From the NCBI RefSeq assembly GCF_000340885.1, contig NC_020292.1:72189-136188 (forward strand): a DNA stretch of 64,000 nt, in the 5' to 3' direction. This DNA is from Clostridium saccharoperbutylacetonicum N1-4(HMT). GTDB taxonomy: Bacteria; Bacillota; Clostridia; Clostridiales; Clostridiaceae. The translations under genes were made by a program, and so were the position numbers. Shown here piece after piece: positions 18,368 to 28,039 of the stretch. Below the pieces are notes generated by a model. It did not search any database. It worked only from the letters and a program-made list of their open reading frames with translations, and was not told the DNA's origin. Numbering within the stretch: position 1 is the stretch's first letter; the number at the start of each line of letters is the position of its first letter.

Positions 18368-19830
18368 TGGCAAAAATTAATTTTGAAGATGCTGTTACTA
18401 AAATAATAAAAAGATATCTAGTCAGTTTTGGTAAATCATTAGCTTCTAAATTTTACACAAAAAAGCAAGTAGATACTATGATATTACCTATCCCAGCAAT
18501 TCAAACAGATATAGATAATTTAAATACAAGAAGCATTATTGGATCAAAATTAAGTTTTGGATCTTTTGATATAGATACATCAAAAACAGGGGTCAATCCT
18601 ACGCTATCTGCAAATTATAAGATACCCTTTAAAATTAAAAGTGGCAATCTTATAGTGGATTCAAATGGTTATATTAAATTGGAAAAAGGAAAAAGCTATA
18701 ACCTTAATTTTTTTGCAACAAGCAATGCGCGATTTGACTTTCAATTCTTTAATGTTACAGATTCAGTTAGTGTTGGAAAAACAATTATAAGTGGGTCAAC
18801 TATAAGTGGAAGTGGTTCTTATTCAATAGAAGTTACCAAAGATATCTATATTACAGTTATGGTAAGTTATAGGGAAGGAACTATGGTATTTACAGATTAT
18901 TGTGAGCTTACAATACAAGAGATTGGAAGAAATACAATAATAGATCCTTGTGAAAATGGTAAGAATATAAACTTTGAATATGGGGATTTCTTAATGTCAG
19001 CTGATCAGTCATCAAATTCATCTGGATCTATAATAACATTTGATAAATTGAATATAGGAAATATGCAAATAAATAACAATAAAGTTCTTTTAAAATCTGG
19101 AAAGATATATGAAATAGAAGCATCAATTTATGCGCCATGTACATCTACTGGATATATTTTATTCGGTTTATATAACGAAACAGATGGTTGTTATTTGAGA
19201 ATATGTGAAGGAGTCTCTACAACCTATGGTGCTGGATATATTTCTCAGCCTTACTTAAGTACAATCTTTAACCCTCAAAAAGATATTTATGTGTCCCTTA
19301 GAATAAATTCATCTGCTGGAATAACTGCTATAAGTAAAGATTTATGTTCATTCAAAATAAAAGAAATGGCTCAGCCTTATTACTTTAATTACTTTAAAGA
19401 TAGTGTAAAGACAAGTGTATTGTTTGATGGTTCAGCAAATACTGCTGGAACTGTATATAATTTAACTGATAGCTTAGATAATTTTGATTATGTATTAATA
19501 GAAGCTGACGCTTTATATAATGGTGCTAATACCAACAGCATATCAGAAAAAATATATAAGCCAGTATTAGGGAAAGTTTACTCAATATTTTATTGGGAAA
19601 GTAGTGGGGCATTTCACAAAGCTGATGTTATATTTAAAACAAATACAACATTTACTGTAAGTCTATCAAATAAATATTATACTTCAAATAGAGTATTTAA
19701 AATAACAGCCACAGGCTTTGATTACGATAATCCTTACCAAGACATAATAACAACAGCACCAGATGCAGCGTTAACAGATTCAGCAGTAGATTCTGATATT
19801 ACATCAATATGGAGTGGGGTGGGATTATAA
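18367..19830 (+). CDS. Tail-fibre protein, family 2 copy B
   Basis: The N-terminal anchor is identical in DNA sequence to copy A up to the IDNL motif. The two middle modules then diverge (SFGSFDIDTSKTGVNP; NSSGSIITFDKLNIGN), and the C-terminal segment (AQPYYFNYFKDSV ... YDNPYQDIITT ... IWSGVGL) is a more distant version of the shared tail. Length is 487 residues. Start and stop both overlap neighbours through TAATG, so this is a tightly coupled run. Likely a structural fibre or receptor-binding variant; no enzymatic motif is visible. Confidence 0.65.
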   Translation: MAKINFEDAVTKIIKRYLVSFGKSLASKFYTKKQVDTMILPIPAIQTDIDNLNTRSIIGSKLSFGSFDIDTSKTGVNPTLSANYKIPFKIKSGNLIVDSNGYIKLEKGKSYNLNFFATSNARFDFQFFNVTDSVSVGKTIISGSTISGSGSYSIEVTKDIYITVMVSYREGTMVFTDYCELTIQEIGRNTIIDPCENGKNINFEYGDFLMSADQSSNSSGSIITFDKLNIGNMQINNNKVLLKSGKIYEIEASIYAPCTSTGYILFGLYNETDGCYLRICEGVSTTYGAGYISQPYLSTIFNPQKDIYVSLRINSSAGITAISKDLCSFKIKEMAQPYYFNYFKDSVKTSVLFDGSANTAGTVYNLTDSLDNFDYVLIEADALYNGANTNSISEKIYKPVLGKVYSIFYWESSGAFHKADVIFKTNTTFTVSLSNKYYTSNRVFKITATGFDYDNPYQDIITTAPDAALTDSAVDSDITSIWSGVGL

Positions 19831-21344
19831 TGAACAGAATAGATATAAATACTAATATCACAAATGTAGTTAAAAAATATTTAACTAATTTTAGTAAATC
19901 ATTAGTTTCAAGATTCTATAATAAAGCTGAAATAGATAAAAAAATGGCTAATATAGACACTAGAAGTATTATAGGAGAAGATCTAGATTATATATATTGT
20001 AAACTTTCAGCTGATGCCTCATTTACGGTAGGACAAAATATACCTTTCGTTCAAGCTGGTGATGCTAAAGGATTGTCTATAAAAAACGGAATTGTTACTT
20101 TAAAAAAAGGAAAGACATATTCTCTTAAATATTCATTGCATGAAAGTAGTGGTGCTTGGAAGTTTTTTTATGATATAACAAATTCAAAAGAAGTTGCAAC
20201 AGGTGCTAGAGGCGATTCTGTTTGGAATACAACTTGTACAGCAGTTATACATTGTGATACAGATATGCAAATAGCTGCAAGAGTTGACAGAACAACAAAC
20301 TCAAGTAGTGCTGTAGGCATAGGTGCTTTCCTGGAAGTAATAGAAATAGGTAGAACAGTATTAATAGATCCAGCACAGCAAATAGATAAAGAATCTGGAA
20401 TACAGGATACCCCAGTAGGTCACATAATGTCAGTTATGGGATTAAAGGCTCCGCCACATTATCTAGCTTGTGATGGTAGCGTATATAATATAGTTGATTA
20501 TCAAAAACTTGCTAATTATTTTTTAAACGAATTTGGAAGTATAAATTACTTTGGTGGTGATGGCGTAACGACATTGGCTGTACCAGATATGAGAGAACTT
20601 GTTCCAGTGGGAGCTGAACAAAATACAACAAAGACTATTGCTTCACATGATGTTTATACAGCCGGTCAATTCAAAGATGACCAAATGCAAAAAGTAACTG
20701 GTAGTTATGTTGGTATACTTAAAAGTGATGGAAGTGCTTCAGGTGCAGTTACAAAGAAGAATACTGGAACTTACACTTGGGGGAGTGGTGGTTTTGGTTC
20801 ATCTGGTGGAGGATTTGATCTTGATTCATCATTGGTTACTAGAACAGATACAACTAACACCACACATGGAAAACAAATTGGTGTATTATTTTGTATAAAG
20901 TTTGAACCAACTTATTTTATGAATTATTCACCACAATATGCTGGCTTTGATACCAAGACTTTATTTGAAGGTACAGCAAATAGCGTTGGAGATTATGTCT
21001 TAAGTGATTATATAAACAACTATCAGTTTTTATATGTATATGGAGATATAAACAATGGTTTGGATAAAAGCATGACTGTAATTGATGTTTCTGAAATAAG
21101 TCCCACTGAAACACTTAGTTATTTTCAATATGTGAATGGTTATTATAATATCAGATTCACAATTGGAGAAAAAAAGCTTACTTATATTGATTCTACAATT
21201 GGTTCTGCTTGGACTTCATATAACGCTAGGATAAGCAAAATAGTAGGGGTAAAATCTGGTTCTATGAATGTAGAAGCTTTTAATATTACAGATGCCGAAG
21301 CTGATAATGGAGTTGCAGAGATATGGAATGAGGTGGGAATGTAA
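19830..21344 (+). CDS. Tail-fibre protein with phage tail-collar domain
   Basis: I start at ATG 19830, which overlaps the preceding TAA and has GGGGTGGG upstream. The 504-residue protein has the anchor helix (NITNVVKKYLTNFSKSLVSR), one beta module, and then a tail-collar domain at about residues 200-260: GHIMSVMGLKAPPHYLACDG, followed by YFGGDGVTTLAVPDMRELVP, matching the Collar family pattern (G-x-I ... P-x-x-x-L-x-C-D-G ... GDG-x-T-T ... L-P-D). A glycine/serine loop (GGFGSSGGGFD) and the shared C-terminal tail ending IWNEVGM follow. Collar domains occur at the tips of phage fibres. This is the most securely recognised fibre gene here. Confidence 0.8.
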   Translation: MNRIDINTNITNVVKKYLTNFSKSLVSRFYNKAEIDKKMANIDTRSIIGEDLDYIYCKLSADASFTVGQNIPFVQAGDAKGLSIKNGIVTLKKGKTYSLKYSLHESSGAWKFFYDITNSKEVATGARGDSVWNTTCTAVIHCDTDMQIAARVDRTTNSSSAVGIGAFLEVIEIGRTVLIDPAQQIDKESGIQDTPVGHIMSVMGLKAPPHYLACDGSVYNIVDYQKLANYFLNEFGSINYFGGDGVTTLAVPDMRELVPVGAEQNTTKTIASHDVYTAGQFKDDQMQKVTGSYVGILKSDGSASGAVTKKNTGTYTWGSGGFGSSGGGFDLDSSLVTRTDTTNTTHGKQIGVLFCIKFEPTYFMNYSPQYAGFDTKTLFEGTANSVGDYVLSDYINNYQFLYVYGDINNGLDKSMTVIDVSEISPTETLSYFQYVNGYYNIRFTIGEKKLTYIDSTIGSAWTSYNARISKIVGVKSGSMNVEAFNITDAEADNGVAEIWNEVGM

Positions 21345-21345
21345 A

Positions 21346-21720
21346 ATGGCTCAAATAAATATAAAAGATGCAATAGTTAATGTAGTAGAAAAATATCTTA
21401 AAAGTTTTAGCAAATCATTAATCACTAGATTTTATACCAAAGAGCAGTTAATAGATATATATGATAAGAAGGATATAATAAAAAATCTTTCTAAAAATAG
21501 TAATGACAAACTATTATATAATGGCAGTATATTATGTACAGAAGGCGATTTGATTAACATTAAAGCGTCGAATATCATAGTCGAAACAGACAATGGTGAA
21601 AAAACTCTCCAAGAAATTTTGGACTCACTTTCTGATTATTCTGACGCACCTAGAGCATATTGTGGAAATGCAGAATGTGGTGCAAGTTATTGCGGAGACA
21701 TAGATTCTGAGGATGCATAA
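21346..21720 (+). CDS. Short fibre-anchor protein with cysteine-rich end
   Basis: ATG 21346 lies one base after the previous stop, with GAGGTGGG upstream. The 124-residue protein keeps the family's anchor (INIKDAIVNVVEKYLKSFSK ... RFYTKEQL) but then has only a short linker and the ending RAYCGNAECGASYCGD. The beta modules and shared C-terminal tail are missing. It may be a truncated family member that has kept its frame, or a small adaptor; three cysteines in a 12-residue stretch could bind metal or form disulfides. No equivalent cysteine cluster occurs in its paralogs. Confidence 0.55.
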   Translation: MAQINIKDAIVNVVEKYLKSFSKSLITRFYTKEQLIDIYDKKDIIKNLSKNSNDKLLYNGSILCTEGDLINIKASNIIVETDNGEKTLQEILDSLSDYSDAPRAYCGNAECGASYCGDIDSEDA

Positions 21721-21772
21721 AACCATGCTGAATATAAACGGAATCTAATTTTATAATCAAAGAGGTGATTTT

Positions 21773-22123
21773 ATGTCATATCAAGCACTTAAATGGGTTG
21801 ATAGAGATAAATCTAAAGACATACCTGGAACAAAGCTTAATGCTGAAAATTTAAACCATATTGAAGCTGGAATTGTTACTCTTGATAATGCAGTAGCAGA
21901 TCTAACAAAGGCGTTTACTGGTCTTAACTTAACAGAAGATCAAATTAAAGCTCTATCTGATATTTCAGGTAATGTAGCAGCTTTACAAAAGGGATTAGAT
22001 GCATTACAAGCAAAATTTGATGCCCATGTTCATTCAAATGAAGCTGGTAATACTACTGGTGGAGTTACAACTGATCCTACTGCTACTACTAGTACAACTG
22101 ATTCTAGCAGCACTAACGGTTAA
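21773..22123 (+). CDS. Small tail-associated protein
   Basis: AGAGGTGATTTT precedes ATG 21773. The 116-residue protein begins MSYQALKWVDRDKSKDIPGT and contains LNAENLNHIEAGI. The L-N-x-x-N-L-N-x-x-E-x-G-I motif is widespread in small Firmicute phage tail and fibre proteins. A helical middle (LDNAVADLTKAF; VAALQKGLDALQAKFDAHVH) and a Thr/Ser-rich end follow. It closes the fibre cluster just upstream of the lysis genes. The role is probably structural; no catalytic motif is seen. Confidence 0.6.
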   Translation: MSYQALKWVDRDKSKDIPGTKLNAENLNHIEAGIVTLDNAVADLTKAFTGLNLTEDQIKALSDISGNVAALQKGLDALQAKFDAHVHSNEAGNTTGGVTTDPTATTSTTDSSSTNG

Positions 22124-22180
22124 GATTCTAACAAAGCTGGAAATTAAAACAACATTAACAATGTTAAGGCAAGAGTGTAA

Positions 22181-22212
22181 AATAAGCAGTTGGAATTATC
22201 CAGCTGCTTATT
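22181..22212. terminator. Hairpin between tail genes and lysis genes
   Basis: AATAAGCAGTTGG pairs with CCAGCTGCTTATT (13 bp, one G-T wobble) around loop AATTAT. There is no strong T-tail, so it may be a processing hairpin or a weak terminator. A smaller GTGGC/GCCAC hairpin follows at 22232-22244, upstream of the holin gene. Confidence 0.6.
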
Positions 22213-22274
22213 ATTGGTCTTAAAGCTAATAGTGGCTAAGCCACGCATAAAATATTTTAGAAAGAAGAGATAAT

Positions 22275-22763
22275 ATGTTAGATATAATTAATAATGCTAT
22301 TTCAAACATTAACTTTGGTGAAATCATAACAACAGTTGTTATTGCAGCTCTAGGTACTTTAATTGCAAAAGTTAGACCTTATGTAAAAGATCTATTAGAT
22401 AATCTTTTTCAATATGTTTTACTTCAAATTGAGTCTAGTCAATATGAGGATCAATTTAAAAAAGCTTGTGATATTTGGAAACTTGTAGATGAAAATTTCC
22501 GCATAGGCGCTGATATTACAAAGGAATTTGAAAATAAGGCTGATTATTTTGATAATCTTCTTTTGCAAAAGTTTCCTTCACTTACTCAAGGGGAAATAGA
22601 TTATATAAGACAAGTAATTGCTGGAAATGAAAATTCAGTTAAAACAACAACTGCTAATTCACAAACTCAAGCTGATAAATTACAAGAAGACGATAAATCA
22701 GCTGCAGCTGCTGAAATCGACGGAACAAAAATTCAAACTGAATCTGAATCTGTACAAGCTTAG
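22275..22763 (+). CDS. Phage holin, LLH type
   Basis: The 162-residue protein has one clear membrane segment near the N-terminus (about residues 15-34, EIITTVVIAALGTLIAKV), followed by an amphipathic and charged helical region and an Ala/Ser/Gln-rich end. This layout, and its place directly before an endolysin, fit the LLH family of phage holins that permeabilise the membrane at lysis. GAAAGAAGAGATAAT provides the start region. It probably works with the lysin at 22790-23908; the two genes are separated by only 26 bases. Confidence 0.75.
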   Translation: MLDIINNAISNINFGEIITTVVIAALGTLIAKVRPYVKDLLDNLFQYVLLQIESSQYEDQFKKACDIWKLVDENFRIGADITKEFENKADYFDNLLLQKFPSLTQGEIDYIRQVIAGNENSVKTTTANSQTQADKLQEDDKSAAAAEIDGTKIQTESESVQA

Positions 22764-22789
22764 CAATAAAATCAAGGGAGGATTTTTAT

Positions 22790-23908
22790 ATGTCATTAAT
22801 TACTGGAATAGATATTTCAAATAATAATGGAAATGTAGATATAAATGGAGCCTATAATAGCGGGGCTGAGTATATTTACTTAAAGGCTACAGAAGGAAGA
22901 ACTTTTAAAGACTCTTATATGGATGGATTTTATAATCAGTGTAAGGCTGTAGGAGCTAAATCAGGAGCTTATCATTTCCTAGTAAGTACAAGCGATCCTG
23001 AAGACCAAGCTAAAAACTTTGCTGAAAAAATTCAAGGCTACGAATTTGAACTTATGCCTTGCTTAGATGTAGAAACAAATTTTGATAATCTTAATGATTA
23101 CGTTCAAAGATTTGTGGCTGCTTTTTCAATGTATTCAAACAAGGAATTATTACTTTATACTTATACAGGCTTTTTATCAAGCTTAAATAATACGTCTTTA
23201 AGCATGTTCAGGAAAGCATGGATGGCCAATTACAATAATCGTGAAGATTTAGATAGTGTTGCAAATGATGCATTAGCTTCAGCTGGTATTGAAATTGTTG
23301 GACATCAGTATACTGAAAATGGTACTTTGGGTGTTTTTTCTGGAGATTTAAATGTCTTTACAGATGGTGTAATAAGCTTAGAATTTCAAACTTCTAAAGG
23401 AACTTGGAAGCTTGATTCTAAAGGCTGGTGGTTTGAATATGAAGATGGAACTTATCCTAAAAATTCTTGGGCTAAGCTTCCTATAAAAAATAATGATGCT
23501 GATAATGTTGCTTGGTTTTTGTTTAATGAAAATGGATATATGCTTTATTCTTGGCAGCAAAAAGATGGTAACTGGTATTACTTAGGTGGAAGCAATGATG
23601 GAGCTATGAAAACCGGCTGGGTATTTGATAGTAATTATAAAAGATGGTTCTATTTTGATGACTCTGGAGCTATGCAGACAGGCTGGCAAAAAATCAATGA
23701 TAAATGGTACTACTTACAAGTAGATAATTTTACAGATTCTACTACTAATACTTCCTATGTCAAAGGTGAAATGAGAACTGGCTGGATTAATTTAGATGGA
23801 AAAGATTATTTATTATACAGCACAGGTGAAATGGCACATGATACTGTAATCTATGATTACATAATAGATTCAAGTGGAGTTGCAACTAAAAATACTTTAG
23901 AAAAATAA
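22790..23908 (+). CDS. Endolysin: GH25 muramidase with cell-wall-binding repeats
   Basis: GGGAGGATTTTTAT precedes ATG 22790. Residues 1 to about 195 form a glycoside hydrolase family 25 domain: Asp8 (GIDIS), Glu35 (KATEG) and Asp93/Glu95 (CLDVET) match the family's acidic cluster, which cuts the MurNAc-GlcNAc bond. Residues 200-372 hold aromatic cell-wall-binding repeats (WKLDSKGWWFEYEDG, GAMKTGWVFDSNYKRWFYF, AMQTGWQKINDKWYYL). The protein would degrade the host wall at the end of infection after the holin opens the membrane. The same repeat family recurs in four surface proteins on this element. Confidence 0.9.
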   Translation: MSLITGIDISNNNGNVDINGAYNSGAEYIYLKATEGRTFKDSYMDGFYNQCKAVGAKSGAYHFLVSTSDPEDQAKNFAEKIQGYEFELMPCLDVETNFDNLNDYVQRFVAAFSMYSNKELLLYTYTGFLSSLNNTSLSMFRKAWMANYNNREDLDSVANDALASAGIEIVGHQYTENGTLGVFSGDLNVFTDGVISLEFQTSKGTWKLDSKGWWFEYEDGTYPKNSWAKLPIKNNDADNVAWFLFNENGYMLYSWQQKDGNWYYLGGSNDGAMKTGWVFDSNYKRWFYFDDSGAMQTGWQKINDKWYYLQVDNFTDSTTNTSYVKGEMRTGWINLDGKDYLLYSTGEMAHDTVIYDYIIDSSGVATKNTLEK

Positions 23909-23987
23909 ATTCATATTTAATATTTATTGCATAGTCGAATTCGACATGTTAAAATAATATAAAGAGAAGTAGCTATCTAGTAGCTAC

Positions 23988-24018
23988 AAGGCAGCTAGAA
24001 AACCTCTAGCTGCCTTTT
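23988..24018 (+). terminator. Rho-independent terminator after the lysis genes
   Basis: AAGGCAGCTAG and CTAGCTGCCTT form a perfect 11-bp stem with loop AAAACCT, followed by TTAT. A second small hairpin (GTAGCT/AGCTAC, 23969-23987) stands just before it, and a perfect GTCGAATTCGAC palindrome lies at 23934-23945. Confidence 0.75.
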
Positions 24019-24040
24019 ATTATTCGAAAGGAGAATTATT

Positions 24041-26224
24041 TTGACTTTTTTAAATTTAGATACCATAAAAAATAGCATTATCGATAATGTAGTAGACACT
24101 TTAAGCAGTAATGCAAGAACTGAAAATGAAAAAGAAGCACTAAAACAGGCTTTAACTTCCAAAATAAAGGCCAATACTTTAATATCAAATGCACCTTCTG
24201 GAGATATAACAATTGATGCAGATTCAATAAATAATGTAATGAATAAATTATATATTGATCTTCTTACAACTTATGGGGTGCTAAATAATATAGGGGAAGA
24301 TTTATCAAAATACAATGTAAGTTACTCTTCCTATATAAACTATGTGAATTCACGTATAAATGAAATCAGCGATGCTTTAGAAGCTTGCAGACACTCCTTA
24401 ACAAGTATCTATATGCCTGCCTATCACATTGAAAGATTTAGAACAGCAGATAGTTTTGATACGACAAGGAGTCTACAAAAAACAAGGTATGATGGATACT
24501 TTCCAAGCTATTGTTACTGCAATTATGAAAATAAAGAACATAGGCTTACCTTGCCCTTATTAAGGCAGGATAATTCCTTGCGTTATGATGACAAGGTTGA
24601 AACAGCGTATATTACACCTTTTTTCCAGCTTGGCAGAGGGTTTACTAATTTAAAAAATGACGAAACTAATATTGAAAACTGCTTAGATGACAGTGAAACT
24701 GACTTTTGGAATACAAGTATCCTTTCAGATAGTAAATTAGAGGTAAGCTTTATAGACAAAAAACCTAGTGTACTTTTTGCTGGAGATGGTTATTACTATG
24801 ACATTGACAATGGGGCTGTATGCGAGCTTGAAATTAACTTTGAAAGTGTAAATACAGTAAATGAATTAGTATTAAATCCTTGCTGTAATTATCCAATTAG
24901 AATAGTTGCTGTAAGATATAAGCAAACAGATGATGAAGACGAGCCACTTACAGAATTAGTATGGCCTGAGAATGAGCAAAAAATGCTTCAAGATAAATTT
25001 ACAAAATCACAAGTGAGTTTTAAATTTCCAGATATTCTATGTAAGAAAATTTATATTTTATTTGTACAGGAGCATTATTTAAGAAAAACTTATTTGTACA
25101 ATCCTCAGGATGTATACAAAAATTCTTTATGGTTTGATAGTAAAAATAGTGTTAAACCAAAGGTTTTAGAAGCTGAATTTCAACCTACTTATGGCGATAG
25201 AGAGTTGAATTCGACTATTTGGGACAATGTAAATGATAGGATAGTAAAAAATGAAAACAAGGATCTTGCAGCCATTATAATAGGGGATGAAAAAGATAAT
25301 AGAAAGGTCATTAAATATGATTATAACTATGGTTTTTACTATATAAGCTGCTATAACAACCATTATGACAGAGCAGGTTTTTATGTATCTAAAATGATTA
25401 ATCTTGGCAATAACATAAGAACAATTAAGCTTTATACTGATGAAATTCATCAAAGGGATAGCCTGAATCATTATATTACTGACATTGAATATTATATAGC
25501 TGGTTCAGAAAATCCAACTATGGAGGATTGGCTTCCAATACTTCCTCAAGGAGTTACAGAAATAAAGTCAGAGCTTTTAGAAATTACTGGGGGAAATTAT
25601 GCTTATTTGCGCTTCCAAACAGATGAAATTTTAAATGTTATGAAGAATGGTGTGCCTATTAATTTAAAAAAGGATAATACTATAGTCTTTGAAAAAGATT
25701 GTTCTAAAGATTCTGCTGGTCACTATTATGCAATTAGAATAAATAATTACGATTTTGATGCTGTTTATAGTGTAAATTATAAGCCTATTGATGGTTCTAA
25801 TATATTAGATTTAAGTCAAAAGCTAGCAACTTCCATTGAAAGTTTTGATGGCAACAATAAGACCTTTTTTAAACTTAATGATGAACCTTATATAGATGAC
25901 ACAGATAACTACTGTAGTGTAAAGCTTACTGATCTTAGTAAAAATACTACAGGTACAGAAATAGAAGTTAAAAATATAACAGAAGCCGCAAATCAAAGCA
26001 TTAGCTACAAGAATTTTATAGGAGATGGAACTTATCAATACTATGTTTATAAGAACATAATATATTTTAACAAGCCTATTCCTAAAAATTATATAGTAGA
26101 TATTTCTTATAGGCATTTGATTTCTAAATTTAGAACTAAAGCTATATTTAGAAGAAATTCCTCAAAGGATGGATGGCTTACTCCAATTTTAAATGAGATA
26201 AAGTATGATATTGAAACTTATTAG
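24041..26224 (+). CDS. Large tail or baseplate protein, TTG start
   Basis: The frame starts at TTG 24041, with GAAAGGAGAATTATT at correct spacing and no nearby ATG, so a TTG start is likely. The 727-residue protein has an N-terminal helical region (about 1-130), then a beta-rich part with a discoidin/galactose-binding-like feel (AVCELEINFESVNTVNELVL, about 270-300), and a second such part around 450-520. The end (VDISYRHLISKFRTKAIFRR) is basic. It is the first of five consecutive long genes with shared spacing, probably baseplate or tail-tip components of a large phage. No enzyme motif is recognised. Confidence 0.6.
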   Translation: MTFLNLDTIKNSIIDNVVDTLSSNARTENEKEALKQALTSKIKANTLISNAPSGDITIDADSINNVMNKLYIDLLTTYGVLNNIGEDLSKYNVSYSSYINYVNSRINEISDALEACRHSLTSIYMPAYHIERFRTADSFDTTRSLQKTRYDGYFPSYCYCNYENKEHRLTLPLLRQDNSLRYDDKVETAYITPFFQLGRGFTNLKNDETNIENCLDDSETDFWNTSILSDSKLEVSFIDKKPSVLFAGDGYYYDIDNGAVCELEINFESVNTVNELVLNPCCNYPIRIVAVRYKQTDDEDEPLTELVWPENEQKMLQDKFTKSQVSFKFPDILCKKIYILFVQEHYLRKTYLYNPQDVYKNSLWFDSKNSVKPKVLEAEFQPTYGDRELNSTIWDNVNDRIVKNENKDLAAIIIGDEKDNRKVIKYDYNYGFYYISCYNNHYDRAGFYVSKMINLGNNIRTIKLYTDEIHQRDSLNHYITDIEYYIAGSENPTMEDWLPILPQGVTEIKSELLEITGGNYAYLRFQTDEILNVMKNGVPINLKKDNTIVFEKDCSKDSAGHYYAIRINNYDFDAVYSVNYKPIDGSNILDLSQKLATSIESFDGNNKTFFKLNDEPYIDDTDNYCSVKLTDLSKNTTGTEIEVKNITEAANQSISYKNFIGDGTYQYYVYKNIIYFNKPIPKNYIVDISYRHLISKFRTKAIFRRNSSKDGWLTPILNEIKYDIETY

Positions 26225-26235
26225 GAGGCAATAAA

Positions 26236-28038
26236 ATGAATGGATATGAGTATAGACAAAATAATTCTGCTTTAGATTCAAGACTTAAACAGGAAGTAGC
26301 AAAAATACAATTTAAATACCAAAATGGACAGATAAAAACCCAAACAGATTATGCTTATGAGTTAAAAAATGCCATTTTAGAGTTCTATAAACAGCTTGGA
26401 AAGCCTACTATGAAATTCATACCTGCAGCTTCAGTTCCTTTTTATGAGGAATACACAGCTATGATTGAAAATGCAATAAATGATATGAATACAGTAATTC
26501 AAGGGTGTAGCAGCAATTATGAAACTTTAAATTCCAGCAGGCAGAAAACAGAAGACTCTATAGATATACTTGTAAATAGAATTGACCAAATAGCTGCAAC
26601 AACTGATTTTATAAAAAATAAAATTACTGCCATAAGAAAAGCCTCAGATATTATTATTTCAGATGATTTTAGTGATGGTACAGGCTATAAAGCACAGAAT
26701 TCTTTTATTGATACTTCCTCAAATGCCTTAATGCTAGGAATTGTTAACAGTCAGTCTATTTCAGATAACAATATAGACATAGAAATCCTAAATACCTCAA
26801 ATGGCTTTCCAGGTAACACTCATGAGGTATATAACACTGTTGGAACTATAAATAATAAGTTCACTTTTAAAGGTGAAAACAACACTCACATTAAGTTATC
26901 TGCTATAAAAGAGAATAATGTAAATAATAATACTGCTTCTTCATATACCTCTACAAACTGGTTTGAATTTGAAATGTATAATATTTCAGACTCTATTAAA
27001 GAAGACACATCCATGATAGGTTTTTCTTATACTGAGGGAATAAGATGGGTAACAGATGATGACACTCTTTATTTAAATTTAAAGTTAACCTTAAAATCAG
27101 AAAACAACTCTAATTACGTGGTAATAAAAGGTGCACCTAAAACCAATGAAACTGCTAATCCAATATTACATAAGGTAATAGTTTCAGATGACCTAGGGTT
27201 ACTTCAAATTATAGAATTAAATAGAGAGTTAGTTGGTACACTTGTAATCCCATTTTCCAGCCAAAAGGTTAAATATGTAACTTTAGAACTTATTCAAACA
27301 GAATTTGTAAGCACTCAAGTATGCAGGCAATACGGAATCAACATTGATCCAACCAGGGTATCAAAATATGATAGCGATGATTTACAAGGCTATGTAGAAG
27401 TTGAAGCTCCACTTCAAAGTATTGAACTCCTAGGCCTTAAATATGATAAAAGAAATAGACGCACAATTTATCCAACTACTGCTGATACGGAAAACTTTTT
27501 GGATGATGCCTATGTAAAAGCACAGCTTTTTTATAACACTATAAGTTCTGATGGAAACTTAATAAAAAGAGAACCTGTAAATGCTAATAGATACAGCATA
27601 GGAATAAGTGCAGTTGATGTTAGATATAGAAAATATGTAAAAATTGGAACTTATATTTCTAAGACCTTTACTGCTTCAAATCCAATAAAACAGCTAATAT
27701 TTAATTCAGAAGATTATATTCCTAATTCCTTTAATAATTATGTCCCTGCTACAGGAAATATAAATGACTTTATTCAATATTCCATAAGCTTTGATAATGG
27801 AGGGGAATGGCATCGTATATATCCACGTCATAAGGCTTCAAGTGGATCATGTACTATTATTGTAAATTCCGACTCAGCAGTATTAAACCGTAATCCAAAC
27901 ATTACTTATGTAGATATGCTGACTTCACCAAGCAGCTTCATAATAAAAATAGAGCTTTCGAGACCTGAAGATATTATTGATGAGACACCAATAGTCTACA
28001 ATTACAATTTAGATATAAGCGGGAAGGAGAGCTTTTAA
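26236..28038 (+). CDS. Large tail or baseplate protein
   Basis: TAGGAGGCAATAAAATG gives a strong start 12 bases after the previous stop. The 600-residue product is helical at the N-terminus (about 1-135; QKTEDSIDILVNRIDQIAAT) and then beta-rich, with an ISDDFSDGTGYKAQNSFIDT segment typical of lectin-like or F5/8-type domains attached to fibres. The organisation (helical anchor, then sandwich domains) parallels the preceding gene. It probably assembles into the same structure. The family is not recognised. Confidence 0.6.
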   Translation: MNGYEYRQNNSALDSRLKQEVAKIQFKYQNGQIKTQTDYAYELKNAILEFYKQLGKPTMKFIPAASVPFYEEYTAMIENAINDMNTVIQGCSSNYETLNSSRQKTEDSIDILVNRIDQIAATTDFIKNKITAIRKASDIIISDDFSDGTGYKAQNSFIDTSSNALMLGIVNSQSISDNNIDIEILNTSNGFPGNTHEVYNTVGTINNKFTFKGENNTHIKLSAIKENNVNNNTASSYTSTNWFEFEMYNISDSIKEDTSMIGFSYTEGIRWVTDDDTLYLNLKLTLKSENNSNYVVIKGAPKTNETANPILHKVIVSDDLGLLQIIELNRELVGTLVIPFSSQKVKYVTLELIQTEFVSTQVCRQYGINIDPTRVSKYDSDDLQGYVEVEAPLQSIELLGLKYDKRNRRTIYPTTADTENFLDDAYVKAQLFYNTISSDGNLIKREPVNANRYSIGISAVDVRYRKYVKIGTYISKTFTASNPIKQLIFNSEDYIPNSFNNYVPATGNINDFIQYSISFDNGGEWHRIYPRHKASSGSCTIIVNSDSAVLNRNPNITYVDMLTSPSSFIIKIELSRPEDIIDETPIVYNYNLDISGKESF

Positions 28039-28039
28039 T

